Source: Atopobium sp. oral taxon 416
GTDB taxonomy: Bacteria > Actinomycetota > Coriobacteriia > Coriobacteriales > Atopobiaceae
DNA length: 64,000 bases
NCBI RefSeq assembly: GCF_018128285.1
Contig: NZ_CP072380.1
Coordinates: 1,612,001 to 1,676,000 of the forward strand
Direction of reading: 5' to 3'
The first letter of the stretch is position 1; each line of letters opens with the position of its first letter. Below are positions 9,746-19,010 of the stretch, in pieces. The notes beneath the pieces were generated by a model. The model was not told where the DNA came from. It was given only the letters and a program-made list of their open reading frames with translations, and searched no databases. A program made the position numbers and the translations under genes.

Positions 9746-10888
9746 GTGAGCGCGAAGAAAGATTATTACGAGGTTTTGGGCGTAGACAAAAACGCTGATG
9801 CGAAGACCATCAAGCGGGCGTTTCTGAAGAAGGCGCGAACCTTACACCCTGATGTGAACAAGGCCCCCGATGCAGAGGAGCGCTTCAAGGAGGTCAACGA
9901 GGCCTATGCGGTGCTCTCCGATGAGCGGAAGCGCGCCAACTATGACCGCTACGGCACTGCGGACGGGCCAAATGGGTTTGGCTCCGACTACGTCGATATG
10001 TCCGATATCTTCAACGGTTTCGGTATGGATGATATCTTCTCTTCGTTCTTCGGCGGAAATCCCGGGCACGGTACTACCCGTACGCGCGACATGCGCGGCC
10101 GCGATATGAGTGTGACATTGCACATCAGCCTGGCTGAGGCAGCGCGCGGCACCCATAAGACGATCTCCTATGAGCGTATGGCCCCCTGCGATGACTGCCA
10201 CGGCACCGGCACCGGTCCTGGTGGCAAGGTGGTTGACTGCCCGACATGCCACGGCACCGGCCACGTCACGACGGTTCAGCGTACGATCCTAGGACAGATG
10301 CAGTCGACGATGGCCTGCCCTAAGTGCAGTGGCACCGGCAAAATCGTCAGCAATCCCTGCGAGACCTGCAACGGCACTGGCCGTACTCCATCACATGAGT
10401 CGGTCCGCATCGATATCCCTGCCGGTGTGCACTCCGGCCAGACTATCACGGCCAAAGACAAGGGCGAAGCCGGTATCAGAGGTGCCGCGTGTGGCAACCT
10501 ACTGATCCAGATCCAGGTCGATAAGGACGAACGGTTCGAGCGCCAGGGTGATGACCTCTACACGGTCGTGGAGATCGACGCCCTCGATGCAATCCTGGGC
10601 TGTGAGAAGACCCTCGACGGTATTCTGCCCGATGAAAAAGTCACCCTTAAGATCCCAGCTGGTACGCAGCACAGCGACCAGATCAGGATCGATCGCTGCG
10701 GGATGCCGAGAATGAACTCGAATGCCCGCGGCACTATGGTTGCGGTTGTCCGCATTAAGGTGCCAGACAATCTGAATAAAGAACAGATGGATGCAATCAG
10801 AGAGATTGTGAAAGACCGCGAAGGCACAGCTGCCAAGAAGACGGCGAAGAGCAAACGTGGCAGCAAGCATCCGTTTGGTAAGCGGTAA
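9746..10888 (+). CDS. dnaJ: Chaperone protein DnaJ
   Basis: Co-chaperone that delivers unfolded protein to DnaK and stimulates its ATPase. It has the J-domain with HPD ([11 protein letters not shown]), a glycine-rich linker with [10 protein letters not shown], and four CxxCxGxG zinc repeats ([32 protein letters not shown]). Both C-terminal beta domains and a lysine-rich tail follow. I chose the GTG at 9746 ([13 protein letters not shown]). A GGAGAAGG ribosome site lies 7 bases ahead, and the in-frame ATG at 9692 falls inside a terminator stem. The length is then 380 residues, normal for DnaJ. The J-domain closely resembles that of the preceding gene, so the two are tandem paralogues. The stop overlaps the mtaB ATG by one base. 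Confidence 0.94.
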   Translation: MSAKKDYYEVLGVDKNADAKTIKRAFLKKARTLHPDVNKAPDAEERFKEVNEAYAVLSDERKRANYDRYGTADGPNGFGSDYVDMSDIFNGFGMDDIFSSFFGGNPGHGTTRTRDMRGRDMSVTLHISLAEAARGTHKTISYERMAPCDDCHGTGTGPGGKVVDCPTCHGTGHVTTVQRTILGQMQSTMACPKCSGTGKIVSNPCETCNGTGRTPSHESVRIDIPAGVHSGQTITAKDKGEAGIRGAACGNLLIQIQVDKDERFERQGDDLYTVVEIDALDAILGCEKTLDGILPDEKVTLKIPAGTQHSDQIRIDRCGMPRMNSNARGTMVAVVRIKVPDNLNKEQMDAIREIVKDREGTAAKKTAKSKRGSKHPFGKR

Positions 10889-12165
10889 TGGCAGCGTCTG
10901 TGGTCCCCAAGGTAGCCTTCGTCAATCTCGGTTGCCGCGTCAACCGCGTCGAGATCGACTCAATCGCCGCACACCTGGAGAAAGCCGGGTGCGCGATCAC
11001 GGCTCCCAAAGCGGCCCAAGCCATCGTCGTCAATACCTGTGCGGTCACCGGAGAAGCGGAAGCCAAGACCAGAAAACAGCTGCGCCGCGCTGCTCGACTC
11101 GCGCAGCACCCCCAGGTCTTTGCGACCGGCTGCGTTGCCAACCTCTTCTCTGATGAACTGTCTTCACTTGCGGAAAATATTGAAGTTATACAGCAGAAGG
11201 ATACGGTGGCGCAGCGCGTCCTCGACTATCTAGGTGTGCCTGATGTCGAAACGCATCGGGTAGCAGATACCTCAGTGACGCCGACGGGCAGAGCCCGCCC
11301 CGGCATCAAAGTGCAGGACGGCTGTGACAACCGCTGCAGCTTCTGTATCGTGTGGAAAGCCCGCGGTAAGGGACGCTCGGCCGATGTCCAAAAAGTACTC
11401 AATCAGGTGAATGACGAACTGGCACGCGGTGCTCAGGAAATAGTGCTCACCGGCATTAACCTCGGCCGTTACCACAGCGTGGATGGACAGGGACACGAGC
11501 TTTTCCTACCGGATCTGATGGAGCTGATCCTTCAAGAGACGCCGATCGCCCGCCTCAGGCTCTCCTCGATTGAGCCACCTGATGTGGACGAGCGGCTCAT
11601 CTCCGTTATGAGAGAACACCCAAGCCGTATTGCGCCTTTCCTGCATATCTGCCTGCAGTCAGGCTGTGATGCCGTCCTGCGCCGCATGAAGCGCCCATAT
11701 AGCGCCGGACAGTATCGGGAGCGCGTCGAGATGCTGCGGGCGCAGGTGCCCTCACTCGCACTCGGCTGTGATCTGATCGTGGGATTCCCCGGGGAAACTG
11801 ACGAGGAATTCGAGGAGTCCTATGAGTTCTGCCGTGAGATGCACTTCGCTAAGATGCACATCTTCCGTTACTCAGAACGCCCCGGCACCATCGCTGCGGA
11901 GCTTCCTGACCAGGTACCGCCCCAGGTGATGAGCGCACGGGCAGCGAAGATGAAAGAGCTTGCAAACTCAATGCGGCATGCGGAAGCAGAGAAGCTGGTA
12001 GGCACTCAGCAGGACCTTCTGATCGAGGGCGCTGGCCAAGGCATTACTGCTGGCTTGTTCGAGGTGAAGGTCCCAGACAGCTGGGGCGCTGATCGCTTCG
12101 TGAGGGCCACGATACAGGCGGTGGAGGATGACGGTGCGCTCGTCGCGGCGAGAGCACCGCACTGA
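10888..12165 (+). CDS. mtaB: tRNA (N6-threonylcarbamoyladenosine-37) methylthiotransferase
   Basis: Radical SAM methylthiotransferase that converts t6A to ms2t6A at position 37 of ANN-decoding tRNAs. It has the UPF0004 N-terminal domain with NLGCRVNRVE, the SAM cluster motif CDNRCSFC (about residue 147) and a TRAM-like C-terminus. The length is 425 residues. MtaB rather than MiaB or RimO is indicated by the NLGCRVN start, and because clear miaB and rimO genes lie elsewhere in this window. It is coupled to dnaJ by TAATG overlap. Confidence 0.88.
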   Translation: MAASVVPKVAFVNLGCRVNRVEIDSIAAHLEKAGCAITAPKAAQAIVVNTCAVTGEAEAKTRKQLRRAARLAQHPQVFATGCVANLFSDELSSLAENIEVIQQKDTVAQRVLDYLGVPDVETHRVADTSVTPTGRARPGIKVQDGCDNRCSFCIVWKARGKGRSADVQKVLNQVNDELARGAQEIVLTGINLGRYHSVDGQGHELFLPDLMELILQETPIARLRLSSIEPPDVDERLISVMREHPSRIAPFLHICLQSGCDAVLRRMKRPYSAGQYRERVEMLRAQVPSLALGCDLIVGFPGETDEEFEESYEFCREMHFAKMHIFRYSERPGTIAAELPDQVPPQVMSARAAKMKELANSMRHAEAEKLVGTQQDLLIEGAGQGITAGLFEVKVPDSWGADRFVRATIQAVEDDGALVAARAPH

Positions 12166-12211
12166 GGTCACCGGTGCTGTATCCAATGAAATGTCAGAGC
12201 GGGGTTTGAGG

Positions 12212-12239
12212 TTGCGGGCACAGCGTAACCCGGTATCCT
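12212..12239 (+). promoter_or_regulatory. phoH operon promoter candidate
   Basis: TTGCGG and TATCCT are 16 bases apart, about 38 bases before the phoH ATG. This is consistent with the 110-bp gap after mtaB. Confidence 0.4.
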
Positions 12240-12276
12240 TAGATATACAAATTTGAAACATCAACCGAGGAGGAGC

Positions 12277-13242
12277 ATGGAGCCGACGTACGTTCGTCTC
12301 ACAATCCCTGATTCCTGCGATCCCACGTTGGTTATGGGTCCACAAGATTCTCTGCTGCGTTTAATCGAGCAGTCAAGCGATGCAGTCATCACGGTGCGAG
12401 GGAATGTGGTGAACCTCGAGGGAACCCCTGAGGAGGTCGACCGCCTGACCGCGATCTTTACGCATCTGATCGAGTTGGTGGAAGCAGGACAGCTACCGGA
12501 TGAGGCTGATGTCAACTACGCGATGTCGGGCGACCATGCAACCACCACGCTTCCCAAAGTCAATGCCAGCCCACTTCTGGTGACTGCAACCGGCAAGACC
12601 ATACGGCCGAAGACCAAAGGACAGCAGGCCTACTGCGCCATCGCGGAAAATCACCCGATTATCTTTGCATTGGGTCCCGCCGGTACCGGCAAGACGTATC
12701 TGGCGATGGCAATGGCGGTCGCAGCATTGCGGCACCACGAAATCGAGCGTCTTGTGCTGACGCGCCCGGTGGTTGAGGCAGGGGAGTCCCTCGGCTATCT
12801 GCCCGGCACCCTGGAGGAGAAGATCGACCCCTACGTGCGCCCGCTCTACGATGCGCTCTTTGAGATGGTGGGCCATGAGACGGCGCTGCGGCTGATCGAA
12901 GAGGGCGTTGTCGAAGTCTCACCCTTGGCCTTCATGCGTGGGCGAACCTTCAACGATTCCTTTGTGATCCTCGACGAGGCGCAGAACACAACCCCAGGAC
13001 AGATGAAGATGTTCCTCACGCGCTTAGGCTTCAACTCCCGCTTAATCATCACCGGCGACCTCTCACAGCGCGATGTTCCCGGCTTCGGCGGCATCGAATC
13101 CGCGGAGCACATCCTGAAGGGCATCCCTGAGATTGCCTTTGTCCACCTCAAGACCGAAGATGTAGTGCGGCACTCGTTTGTTGCGAAGATCGTCGCAGCC
13201 TACGATAGGGCAGAGGCAAAGGAGCGCGTCCGTGAAGCATGA
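12277..13242 (+). CDS. phoH: PhoH-like ATPase
   Basis: Cytosolic P-loop ATPase often linked to RNA metabolism. Walker A GPAGTGKT lies near residue 133 and Walker B DEAQN near 232, with a fingerprint TRPVVEAGESLG between them. The ATG at 12277 follows GAGGAGGAG. An upstream TTG lacks a ribosome site and was rejected. The length of 321 residues is typical. It is followed by ybeY, which overlaps it, and then dgkA, era and recO. This conserved order links it to ribosome and RNA quality control. Exact substrate unknown. Confidence 0.92.
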   Translation: MEPTYVRLTIPDSCDPTLVMGPQDSLLRLIEQSSDAVITVRGNVVNLEGTPEEVDRLTAIFTHLIELVEAGQLPDEADVNYAMSGDHATTTLPKVNASPLLVTATGKTIRPKTKGQQAYCAIAENHPIIFALGPAGTGKTYLAMAMAVAALRHHEIERLVLTRPVVEAGESLGYLPGTLEEKIDPYVRPLYDALFEMVGHETALRLIEEGVVEVSPLAFMRGRTFNDSFVILDEAQNTTPGQMKMFLTRLGFNSRLIITGDLSQRDVPGFGGIESAEHILKGIPEIAFVHLKTEDVVRHSFVAKIVAAYDRAEAKERVREA

Positions 13243-13735
13243 GTTTGACATAGGCTGCGACGAGGGTACCTCGCTCGCGTTGGATCAACCCGAGATTGAG
13301 CGGATCGGCACCGTTGTGCTCGACCAGCAGGGGGTGAAGCGCCCCTGTTTCGTCTCGCTTTCTGTCGTCACCGACAAGCACATGCAGAGGCTGAACCATG
13401 AGTGGCGCCAGGTGGATGCCCCCACCGACGTCTTGTCACTCGAGTGCGAGCGCCCCGATGATCCTGATTTAGGTGAAGGGGAACCCTGCGAGCTCGGGGA
13501 CATCGTGTTGGCGCCCGCCTATATCGAGCGTCAGGCACGCAGATTCTACACCACACCGGCGGATGAGACCCGTCTGCTGTTTGTCCACGGTATGCTTCAC
13601 CTGTTAGGGTATGACCATATACAGGAGGCAGATGCACACAGGATGCAGGCGTGTGAGGATGTGCTACTTGCACAGCTTCCCACTGACCACACGCTCAGCC
13701 ATGTTGTGCTCGCGAGGCATCGGGAGGACGCATGA
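13232..13735 (+). CDS. ybeY: Endoribonuclease YbeY
   Basis: Metal-dependent single-strand endoribonuclease acting in 16S rRNA maturation and ribosome quality control. The zinc-site signature HGMLHLLGYDH is present near residues 117-127. I chose the GTG at 13232 with GGAG 7 bases upstream. It overlaps the end of phoH by 11 bases and gives 167 residues, the normal length. The longer frame from 13178 would run deep into phoH. The stop overlaps the dgkA ATG (ATGA). Confidence 0.94.
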   Translation: MKHEFDIGCDEGTSLALDQPEIERIGTVVLDQQGVKRPCFVSLSVVTDKHMQRLNHEWRQVDAPTDVLSLECERPDDPDLGEGEPCELGDIVLAPAYIERQARRFYTTPADETRLLFVHGMLHLLGYDHIQEADAHRMQACEDVLLAQLPTDHTLSHVVLARHREDA

Positions 13736-14109
13736 TACCCGGTCAGAAGAACAATCATCCAACGTTTCGGAGAAGCTTTCTGTTCGCGATACAGGGGTTT
13801 GTATATACCCTCAAGACTGAGCGCAACATCAAGGTAATGCTCGCTGCCGCTATCGCGGTAGTGATCTTAGGGTTTGTGTTCCACCTCGACGTTGCGAGTT
13901 GGGCGATTGTCCTTTTGTGCTGCGGCTGCGTGACCTGCGCCGAGCTTATGAACACCTCTATCGAGACCGTCGTCGACCTGGTCTCACCGGAGTACCACCC
14001 CCTAGCCGGACACGCGAAGGATATCGCAGCGGCAGGGGTCTACATCATGTCAGTCTTTGCCGCTATCGTCGGCCTCATCGTCTTTATCCACGCTATTTTC
14101 TTTGCCTGA
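13732..14109 (+). CDS. dgkA: Diacylglycerol/undecaprenol kinase family protein
   Basis: Small integral membrane kinase, 125 residues, with three hydrophobic helices. The family signature is visible as CAELMNTSIETVVDL followed by HPLAGHAKDIAAAG. Gram-positive members phosphorylate undecaprenol to recycle the cell-wall carrier lipid, and the gene position between ybeY and era is typical. Substrate preference cannot be read from the sequence. Confidence 0.9.
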   Translation: MIPGQKNNHPTFRRSFLFAIQGFVYTLKTERNIKVMLAAAIAVVILGFVFHLDVASWAIVLLCCGCVTCAELMNTSIETVVDLVSPEYHPLAGHAKDIAAAGVYIMSVFAAIVGLIVFIHAIFFA

Positions 14110-14118
14110 GGGGGCTCA

Positions 14119-15039
14119 ATGCCAGAGGAACAAGGACACACCAAACCCTTCAGGAGCGGATTCGTCTCCCTGATCGGGCGTCCCTCAGTAGGGAAGTCCA
14201 CGCTCGTCAATGCCTGTATGGGTGAAAAGCTCGCAATTACGTCCCCGGTGGCCCAGACCACAAGAAAGCGGTTACGTGCGGTGATCACCCGAAAGGATTT
14301 CCAGCTGGTCCTCGTGGATACCCCGGGATTGCATAAACCAAAAGACGCGCTCGGTAAAGAGCTCAACAAGGTTGCCTTGGGTGAGCTTGCCGACATCGAC
14401 GCGATCGCGTTCCTGATCGACGCCACCAAGCCAGTCGGAAGAGGCGATGCCTGGATCGCCGAGCACATTGAAGCCTCCCACACTCCCTTCAAACTTCTCG
14501 TTATCACCAAGGCGGATAAGGCCAGCCAAAAGATCATCGAGAAACAGATCGAGTCTGCCAAAAAGTTGGCGCACTTCGACGATGTGCTTGTCGTGAGCGC
14601 CCAGGAAAACTTCAATGTTGACGCTTTCATCGACACGCTTGCGGCGCATCTGCCGGAGGGACCGCACTGGTTCCTTGAGAATATGGATAGCGACGCCTCG
14701 GATGAGGATCTCATAGCGGAGTTCATCCGTGAGAAAGTGCTCCTCAATACGCGGCAGGAAGTGCCCCATGCGGTGGCCATCAAGGTCGACGATATCGAAT
14801 GGCCGAAGAGCAACCGTATGAACATCACAGCGACGATCTTAGTAGAGCGTAAGGGTCAAAAAGCGATTCTGATCGGACGCGGGGGGTCCATGATCAAAAA
14901 GATCGGGACCGATGCCCGGTACGATCTGGAGAAGCTCTTCCATGCAAAGGTTTTCCTCTCGCTACGCGTGAAGGTTCAGCCTGACTGGCGGCGCGATCAG
15001 ACAGAGATCCGGGAACTCGGCCTTGAGGCGGAAGAGTAG
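14119..15039 (+). CDS. era: GTPase Era
   Basis: GTPase that binds the 3' end of 16S rRNA and assists 30S maturation. G1 is GRPSVGKST (about residue 17), G3 is DTPGLHKP and G4 is TKAD. A C-terminal KH domain contains the loop GRGGSMIKKIG. The 306 residues match the family. It lies between dgkA and recO with short spacers (9 and 2 bases), so it is probably cotranscribed from phoH onward. Confidence 0.96.
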   Translation: MPEEQGHTKPFRSGFVSLIGRPSVGKSTLVNACMGEKLAITSPVAQTTRKRLRAVITRKDFQLVLVDTPGLHKPKDALGKELNKVALGELADIDAIAFLIDATKPVGRGDAWIAEHIEASHTPFKLLVITKADKASQKIIEKQIESAKKLAHFDDVLVVSAQENFNVDAFIDTLAAHLPEGPHWFLENMDSDASDEDLIAEFIREKVLLNTRQEVPHAVAIKVDDIEWPKSNRMNITATILVERKGQKAILIGRGGSMIKKIGTDARYDLEKLFHAKVFLSLRVKVQPDWRRDQTEIRELGLEAEE

Positions 15040-15041
15040 CC

Positions 15042-15791
15042 ATGGCCGGCAGGCGCACCCTCCACACGGAGGTGATGGTCTTAAGGAAGACGAAGCTCTC
15101 AGAGTCTGATCTGATTCTGACATTGATGGCAGCCGATGGGGAACAGATCCGTGCAGTAGCCAAAGGAGCCCGCAAGCCGGGCAACCGCTTTGCCTCCCGA
15201 CTCGATATGTTCTGCGACTCTGATGCGCTTATCGCCAAGGGCAGGAACTTGGATATCGTAACGGAAGCCTCGCTCATCGATCCCCACGTGAAGCTGCGTG
15301 AGGATCTGGACCTGATGGCCGGTGCCAGTGCCTTGGCAGAGCTCGGGGAATACACCTGCTACGAGAACGTGGAGGATCCCTTCGTCTTTGCGATCCTCAA
15401 GGCAGCTTTCTCAACCTTGGAAGGTCTTACAGGCCTATCACAGATCGATCTTTTGGTTGCAGCCTTCACCTTCAAAGTGCTCGCGCACCAAGGCTGGAGG
15501 CCGGAGCTTGAGCGCTGCACCTCCTGCGGGGAGCCCGATGTGAGCTTCTTTTCAGCCCGAATGGGCGGGACGCTGTGCGCTTCCTGTGCCCGTGAGATCT
15601 CAGGAGCTCATGAGCTTACCCCACAGCAGTTGGGGAGGCTCAAAGCCCTGCTCACCGAAAGATTTTCCACGTTGCTGGTAACACCGATCGACAAGGGGAC
15701 CGCACGTTTCCTGTTCTCCCTGGCCCATGAATGGGCTACGGCGCACCTCGATACAAGGCTGCGCAGCTTTGAGTTTATGCGCGGGTTATGA
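15042..15791 (+). CDS. recO: DNA repair protein RecO
   Basis: RecFOR pathway protein that helps load RecA on single-stranded DNA coated by SSB. An N-terminal OB fold (HTEVMVLRKTKLSESD) is followed by a helical domain with a zinc-binding pair of cysteine motifs, CTSCG and CASC (about residues 164-185). The 249 residues are normal. The ATG lies 2 bases after the era stop, so the genes are coupled. Confidence 0.93.
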   Translation: MAGRRTLHTEVMVLRKTKLSESDLILTLMAADGEQIRAVAKGARKPGNRFASRLDMFCDSDALIAKGRNLDIVTEASLIDPHVKLREDLDLMAGASALAELGEYTCYENVEDPFVFAILKAAFSTLEGLTGLSQIDLLVAAFTFKVLAHQGWRPELERCTSCGEPDVSFFSARMGGTLCASCAREISGAHELTPQQLGRLKALLTERFSTLLVTPIDKGTARFLFSLAHEWATAHLDTRLRSFEFMRGL

Positions 15792-15940
15792 TGGTCTACA
15801 GATTTTGGCTACGTCGCTGCTCGTAGGTCTATCGCATGTGCTAAACTATCTGACTTGTCAGTACCTCGTACTTAGCCAGCCGTTCATGCCAGACGCCGGT
15901 CCCAGTTCGAGGCGAATCAAATATTTTGAAAGGTGGTTGT

Positions 15941-16219
15941 ATGGCAGTCAGCAAAGAGCGTAAAGCAGAGCTCATCAAGCAGTACGGCAAGAATGAGCAC
16001 GACTCCGGTTCTGCAGAGGTGCAGGTAGCGCTTCTCACTGAGCGCATCAAGGGTTTGACCGCTCACATGAAAACCCATCAGAAGGATTACCACACCCGCC
16101 GTGGTCTGCTGATGCTCGTAGGTAAGCGTCGTCGCCTTCTAGGTTACATCAAGAACAAGGATGTTGAGAACTATCGTTCCCTCATCAAGAACCTGGGCAT
16201 CCGCGACAACGTTCAGTAA
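15941..16219 (+). CDS. rpsO: 30S ribosomal protein S15
   Basis: Binds the central domain of 16S rRNA. The start [16 protein letters not shown] and the core [19 protein letters not shown] are standard for S15. The ATG at 15941 has GAAAGGTGG just upstream. The product is 92 residues. The 149-bp gap after recO probably holds its promoter: TAAACT at 15842 is preceded by TG, but no good -35 is seen. pnp follows, the widely conserved rpsO-pnp order. Confidence 0.97.
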   Translation: MAVSKERKAELIKQYGKNEHDSGSAEVQVALLTERIKGLTAHMKTHQKDYHTRRGLLMLVGKRRRLLGYIKNKDVENYRSLIKNLGIRDNVQ

Positions 16220-16238
16220 GGTAAGGTAAGTATCTAGG

Positions 16239-16266
16239 AGGGCACCTAAGAGTGAGGTGCCCTTTC
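16239..16266 (+). terminator. Attenuator/terminator between rpsO and pnp
   Basis: AGGGCACCT and AGGTGCCCT form a perfect 9-bp stem with a 7-base loop, followed by TTTC. It is the first of four stem-loops between rpsO and pnp. Confidence 0.65.
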
Positions 16267-16274
16267 GTATGTGT

Positions 16275-16344
16275 GCACGCCTGAAAGCGTGCGGTGTGTT
16301 ACAAGAAACACACCTCGACGGCCCACCTGCGATGGGGCAGGTGG
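16275..16344 (+). promoter_or_regulatory. Three consecutive stem-loops in the pnp leader
   Basis: Perfect stems follow each other: GCACGC/GCGTGC (16275-16292), GGTGTGTT/AACACACC (16293-16314) and CCACCTGC/GCAGGTGG (16323-16344). The last ends 15 bases before the pnp ATG. In enterobacteria the pnp leader is a processing and autoregulation site. A comparable role here is inferred. Confidence 0.6.
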
Positions 16345-16358
16345 AGATAAGGGGAACT

Positions 16359-18602
16359 ATGAAAGTAACCCATGAATTCGACCTGTATGGCAAGCACTAC
16401 GCGCTGGAGACAGGAGAACTGGCGAAACAGGCAACCGGCGCTGTGCTCGTGAAGGCGGGGGATTCGACCGTACTCGTAACCGCGGTCGTCTCAAAGGAGC
16501 GCAAAGACTACGACTTCTTCCCGCTGACCGTCGATTTCATAGAGAGAATGTACTCCGTGGGCAGAATCCCCGGAGGCTATCTGAAGCGCGAAGGACGCCC
16601 GAGTGAGAAGGCGACGCTCACGGCCCGTATGATCGACCGTCCGCTGCGCCCGTCCTTCCCGGAAGGCTTCAGAAACGAAGTTCAGATCGTGGCAATGCCG
16701 CTCGTTGCGGATCAGATCGATCCGGTTGACACGATCTGCGTGATGGCCGCTTCTGCGGCGCTGACCGTCGGTGGCGTGCCCTTCGAGGGACCGCTGGCCT
16801 GCGTCAGAATCGGCCGCAATAAGGAGACCGGCGAGTTTATCGTGAACCCGACCTATGCGCAGCGCAAGAACTCCGATCTCGATCTCGAGCTCGGTGGCTC
16901 TTCGACCTACATCTCCATGTTGGAGGCCGGCGCCGACGAGATCTCTGAGGACGATATGCTGGCAGCCATGGCCTTCGGCCAGGAAGCCATCGCCGCCTTC
17001 TGCGAGCAGGAGAAGATCTTCTTCAAGAAGGTTCAAGACGCTAACGGCCCATTCCCGGAGCACGACTATGAGCTCGACGGGCCGATTCCCGAGGTCCACG
17101 ACCGCGTCTTTGCCCACTACGACGAGATGAGCGCCGCACTCAGAGATGTCGACAAGGCTTCCCGCCTGGAGAAGGTGGAGGCGCTCAAGGACTCCATCAC
17201 TGCAGAGTTCACCGAGGACGAGCAGGAAGAGTGGAGCCGGGCAATCCCGGTCGAACTCAAGGGCCTCGAGAAGCACGCAATGCGCCGCATGGTCGTCGAG
17301 ACCGGCGAGCGTGTCGATGGCCGTACCGCGACTGAGGTCAGACCTCTTATGATCAAGCCGGATTACCTGCCGCGTGTCCACGGCTCCGGCCTCTTTCAAC
17401 GTGGTCAGACTCAGGTGCTCTCTGTCTGTACCCTGGGCATGCTCAACGAGTGGCAGCGCCTCGACACGATCGAGCCGGTTGAGGGCAAACGCTACATCCA
17501 CCACTACAACTTCCCGCCGTACTGCACCGGTGAGACCGGCCGTATCGGTTCCCCGAAGCGCCGTGAGATCGGCCATGGCAACTTGGCTGAGCGCGCGCTC
17601 AAGCCGGTTATCCCCTCTGCGGAGGAGTTCCCGTATACGATCCGCGTCGTTTCCGACGTAATGGAGTCCAACGGTTCCTCGTCGATGGCATCGGCCTGCG
17701 GCTCTACGCTCGCACTGATGGACGCCGGTGTCCCCATTAAGCGCCCGGTCTCCGGTGTCGCTATGGGTCTCATCCAAGAAGAGGGCAAGACCGTCGTTTT
17801 GACCGACATCCAGGGTCTCGAAGACTTCCTGGGCGACATGGACTTCAAGGTCACCGGCACCACCAAGGGTATCACTGCGATGCAGATGGACAACAAGGCC
17901 ACCGGCCTCACACCGGAGATCCTGCGTAAGGCACTGATGCGGGCGCACGAGGGCCGTATGTTCATCCTGGACGCGATGACCGACGCAATCCCGGCACCGC
18001 GCGAGCACTTAAAGCCCAGCGCGCCGCAGATCATCAGCCTGCACATCCCAACGGATAAGATCCATGATGTTATCGGCTCCGGCGGCAAAGTCATCCGCAG
18101 CATCCAGGAGGATACCGGCGCTACCGTCGACGTCGAGGAGGACGGCACCGTCCTCATCTCTGGCCTCAATGGAGCGGGGGAGGCAGCCGCTGAGCGTGTC
18201 GAGCAGATCGTGAAGGTTCCGGAGGTCGGCGAAGAGTACACCGGACGCGTTGTGGGCATCCAGCCCTTCGGCGCTTTCGTTGAGCTGCTCCCGGGCAAAG
18301 ACGGCCTGCTGCACATCTCCCGCGTTGCTAAGGGTAGAGTCGGTAAGGTTGAGGACGTCCTGAACATCGGCGACGAGGTCAAAGTTAAGGTCATCGACGT
18401 TGACGAGCACGGCAAGATCAGCCTGGACCGTCTGGACAAGCCTGGGACTTTGCACCAAGCCCGCTCCGGCCAGAGCTATGATCATCGCGAACATGAGGGA
18501 CATGAGCGCTGCCGCCACACCCGTCACCCAGGCGACAACGGCCACCGCACCCCTGAAGGCAGGATCCACGGCCATCAGCCCCGCCGTCACCACGAGGCGT
18601 AA
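16359..18602 (+). CDS. pnp: Polyribonucleotide nucleotidyltransferase (PNPase)
   Basis: Phosphorolytic 3'-5' exoribonuclease. Two RNase PH-like domains flank a helical domain. A KH domain (HDVIGSGGKVIRSIQ, about residue 565) and an S1 domain (YTGRVVGIQPFGAFVELL, about 627-695) follow. I chose the ATG at 16359, where the protein begins MKVTHEFDLYGKHYALETG; the longer frame to 16257 runs through the leader stem-loops. The 748 residues include an unusual histidine- and arginine-rich tail after residue 695 (for example EHEGHERCRHTRHPG). Over this tail the opposite strand reads as a hydrophobic, membrane-like peptide. The core enzyme is intact. Confidence 0.95.
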   Translation: MKVTHEFDLYGKHYALETGELAKQATGAVLVKAGDSTVLVTAVVSKERKDYDFFPLTVDFIERMYSVGRIPGGYLKREGRPSEKATLTARMIDRPLRPSFPEGFRNEVQIVAMPLVADQIDPVDTICVMAASAALTVGGVPFEGPLACVRIGRNKETGEFIVNPTYAQRKNSDLDLELGGSSTYISMLEAGADEISEDDMLAAMAFGQEAIAAFCEQEKIFFKKVQDANGPFPEHDYELDGPIPEVHDRVFAHYDEMSAALRDVDKASRLEKVEALKDSITAEFTEDEQEEWSRAIPVELKGLEKHAMRRMVVETGERVDGRTATEVRPLMIKPDYLPRVHGSGLFQRGQTQVLSVCTLGMLNEWQRLDTIEPVEGKRYIHHYNFPPYCTGETGRIGSPKRREIGHGNLAERALKPVIPSAEEFPYTIRVVSDVMESNGSSSMASACGSTLALMDAGVPIKRPVSGVAMGLIQEEGKTVVLTDIQGLEDFLGDMDFKVTGTTKGITAMQMDNKATGLTPEILRKALMRAHEGRMFILDAMTDAIPAPREHLKPSAPQIISLHIPTDKIHDVIGSGGKVIRSIQEDTGATVDVEEDGTVLISGLNGAGEAAAERVEQIVKVPEVGEEYTGRVVGIQPFGAFVELLPGKDGLLHISRVAKGRVGKVEDVLNIGDEVKVKVIDVDEHGKISLDRLDKPGTLHQARSGQSYDHREHEGHERCRHTRHPGDNGHRTPEGRIHGHQPRRHHEA

Positions 18603-19010
18603 AGAACAGGACATGCGATAAGCGTGTCTCTAGGTGCGTACTGACAGAAGAGCCAGAAGGCGAACGTTAAGCTTTTCGGCTCTTCTTTATATGCCGCCCT
18701 TACGTGTTGTGGTACCGAAACGAGTGCGGGCACACTTTTCGATTGAGTACACTCAAGATCAGTACTTGAACGAAAGCTGTGCCAATACAGCAGTGTTTCG
18801 GCGCTACGGTTTTTGAGTGGCACTTTGTCTCAGCGGTACCTCTCGTATGTGATGTGGGTACTATAGAATATATAAGAAATATATTGAGCTGTTTTATCCG
18901 TCATCTCTATCTTCTTTTCAGAAGGGTACGTGGCCTGGCAGATAAACCGATGTTGACCACGAAGTTGTATGACCATCACTGGACACGTTGAAAGGAGCTT
19001 GTAAGTCTCT
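18603..19010. other. Intergenic region between pnp and rnj
   Basis: About 400 bp with no supported gene. It holds the pnp terminator, a short inverted repeat TTGAGT/ACTCAA at 18743-18756, and a possible -10 TATAGAAT at 18862 without a clear -35. Short frames here look like chance. Confidence 0.6.
18647..18691 (+). terminator. Terminator of rpsO-pnp
   Basis: AGAAGAGCC pairs with GGCTCTTCT (9 bp) around a 23-base loop, followed by TTTA. The usual end-of-operon form. Confidence 0.7.

Noticed and set aside
16491-18008. Open frame of 505 codons on the minus strand over pnp
   Set aside because: It is the mirror of the PNPase codon pattern in GC-rich DNA, shows no family motif, and lies wholly inside a certain gene.
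18743-18756. Possible HspR (HAIR) site TTGAGT/ACTCAA
   Set aside because: HAIR needs a 7-base spacer between half sites; here it is 2, and the neighbour genes are not heat-shock genes.
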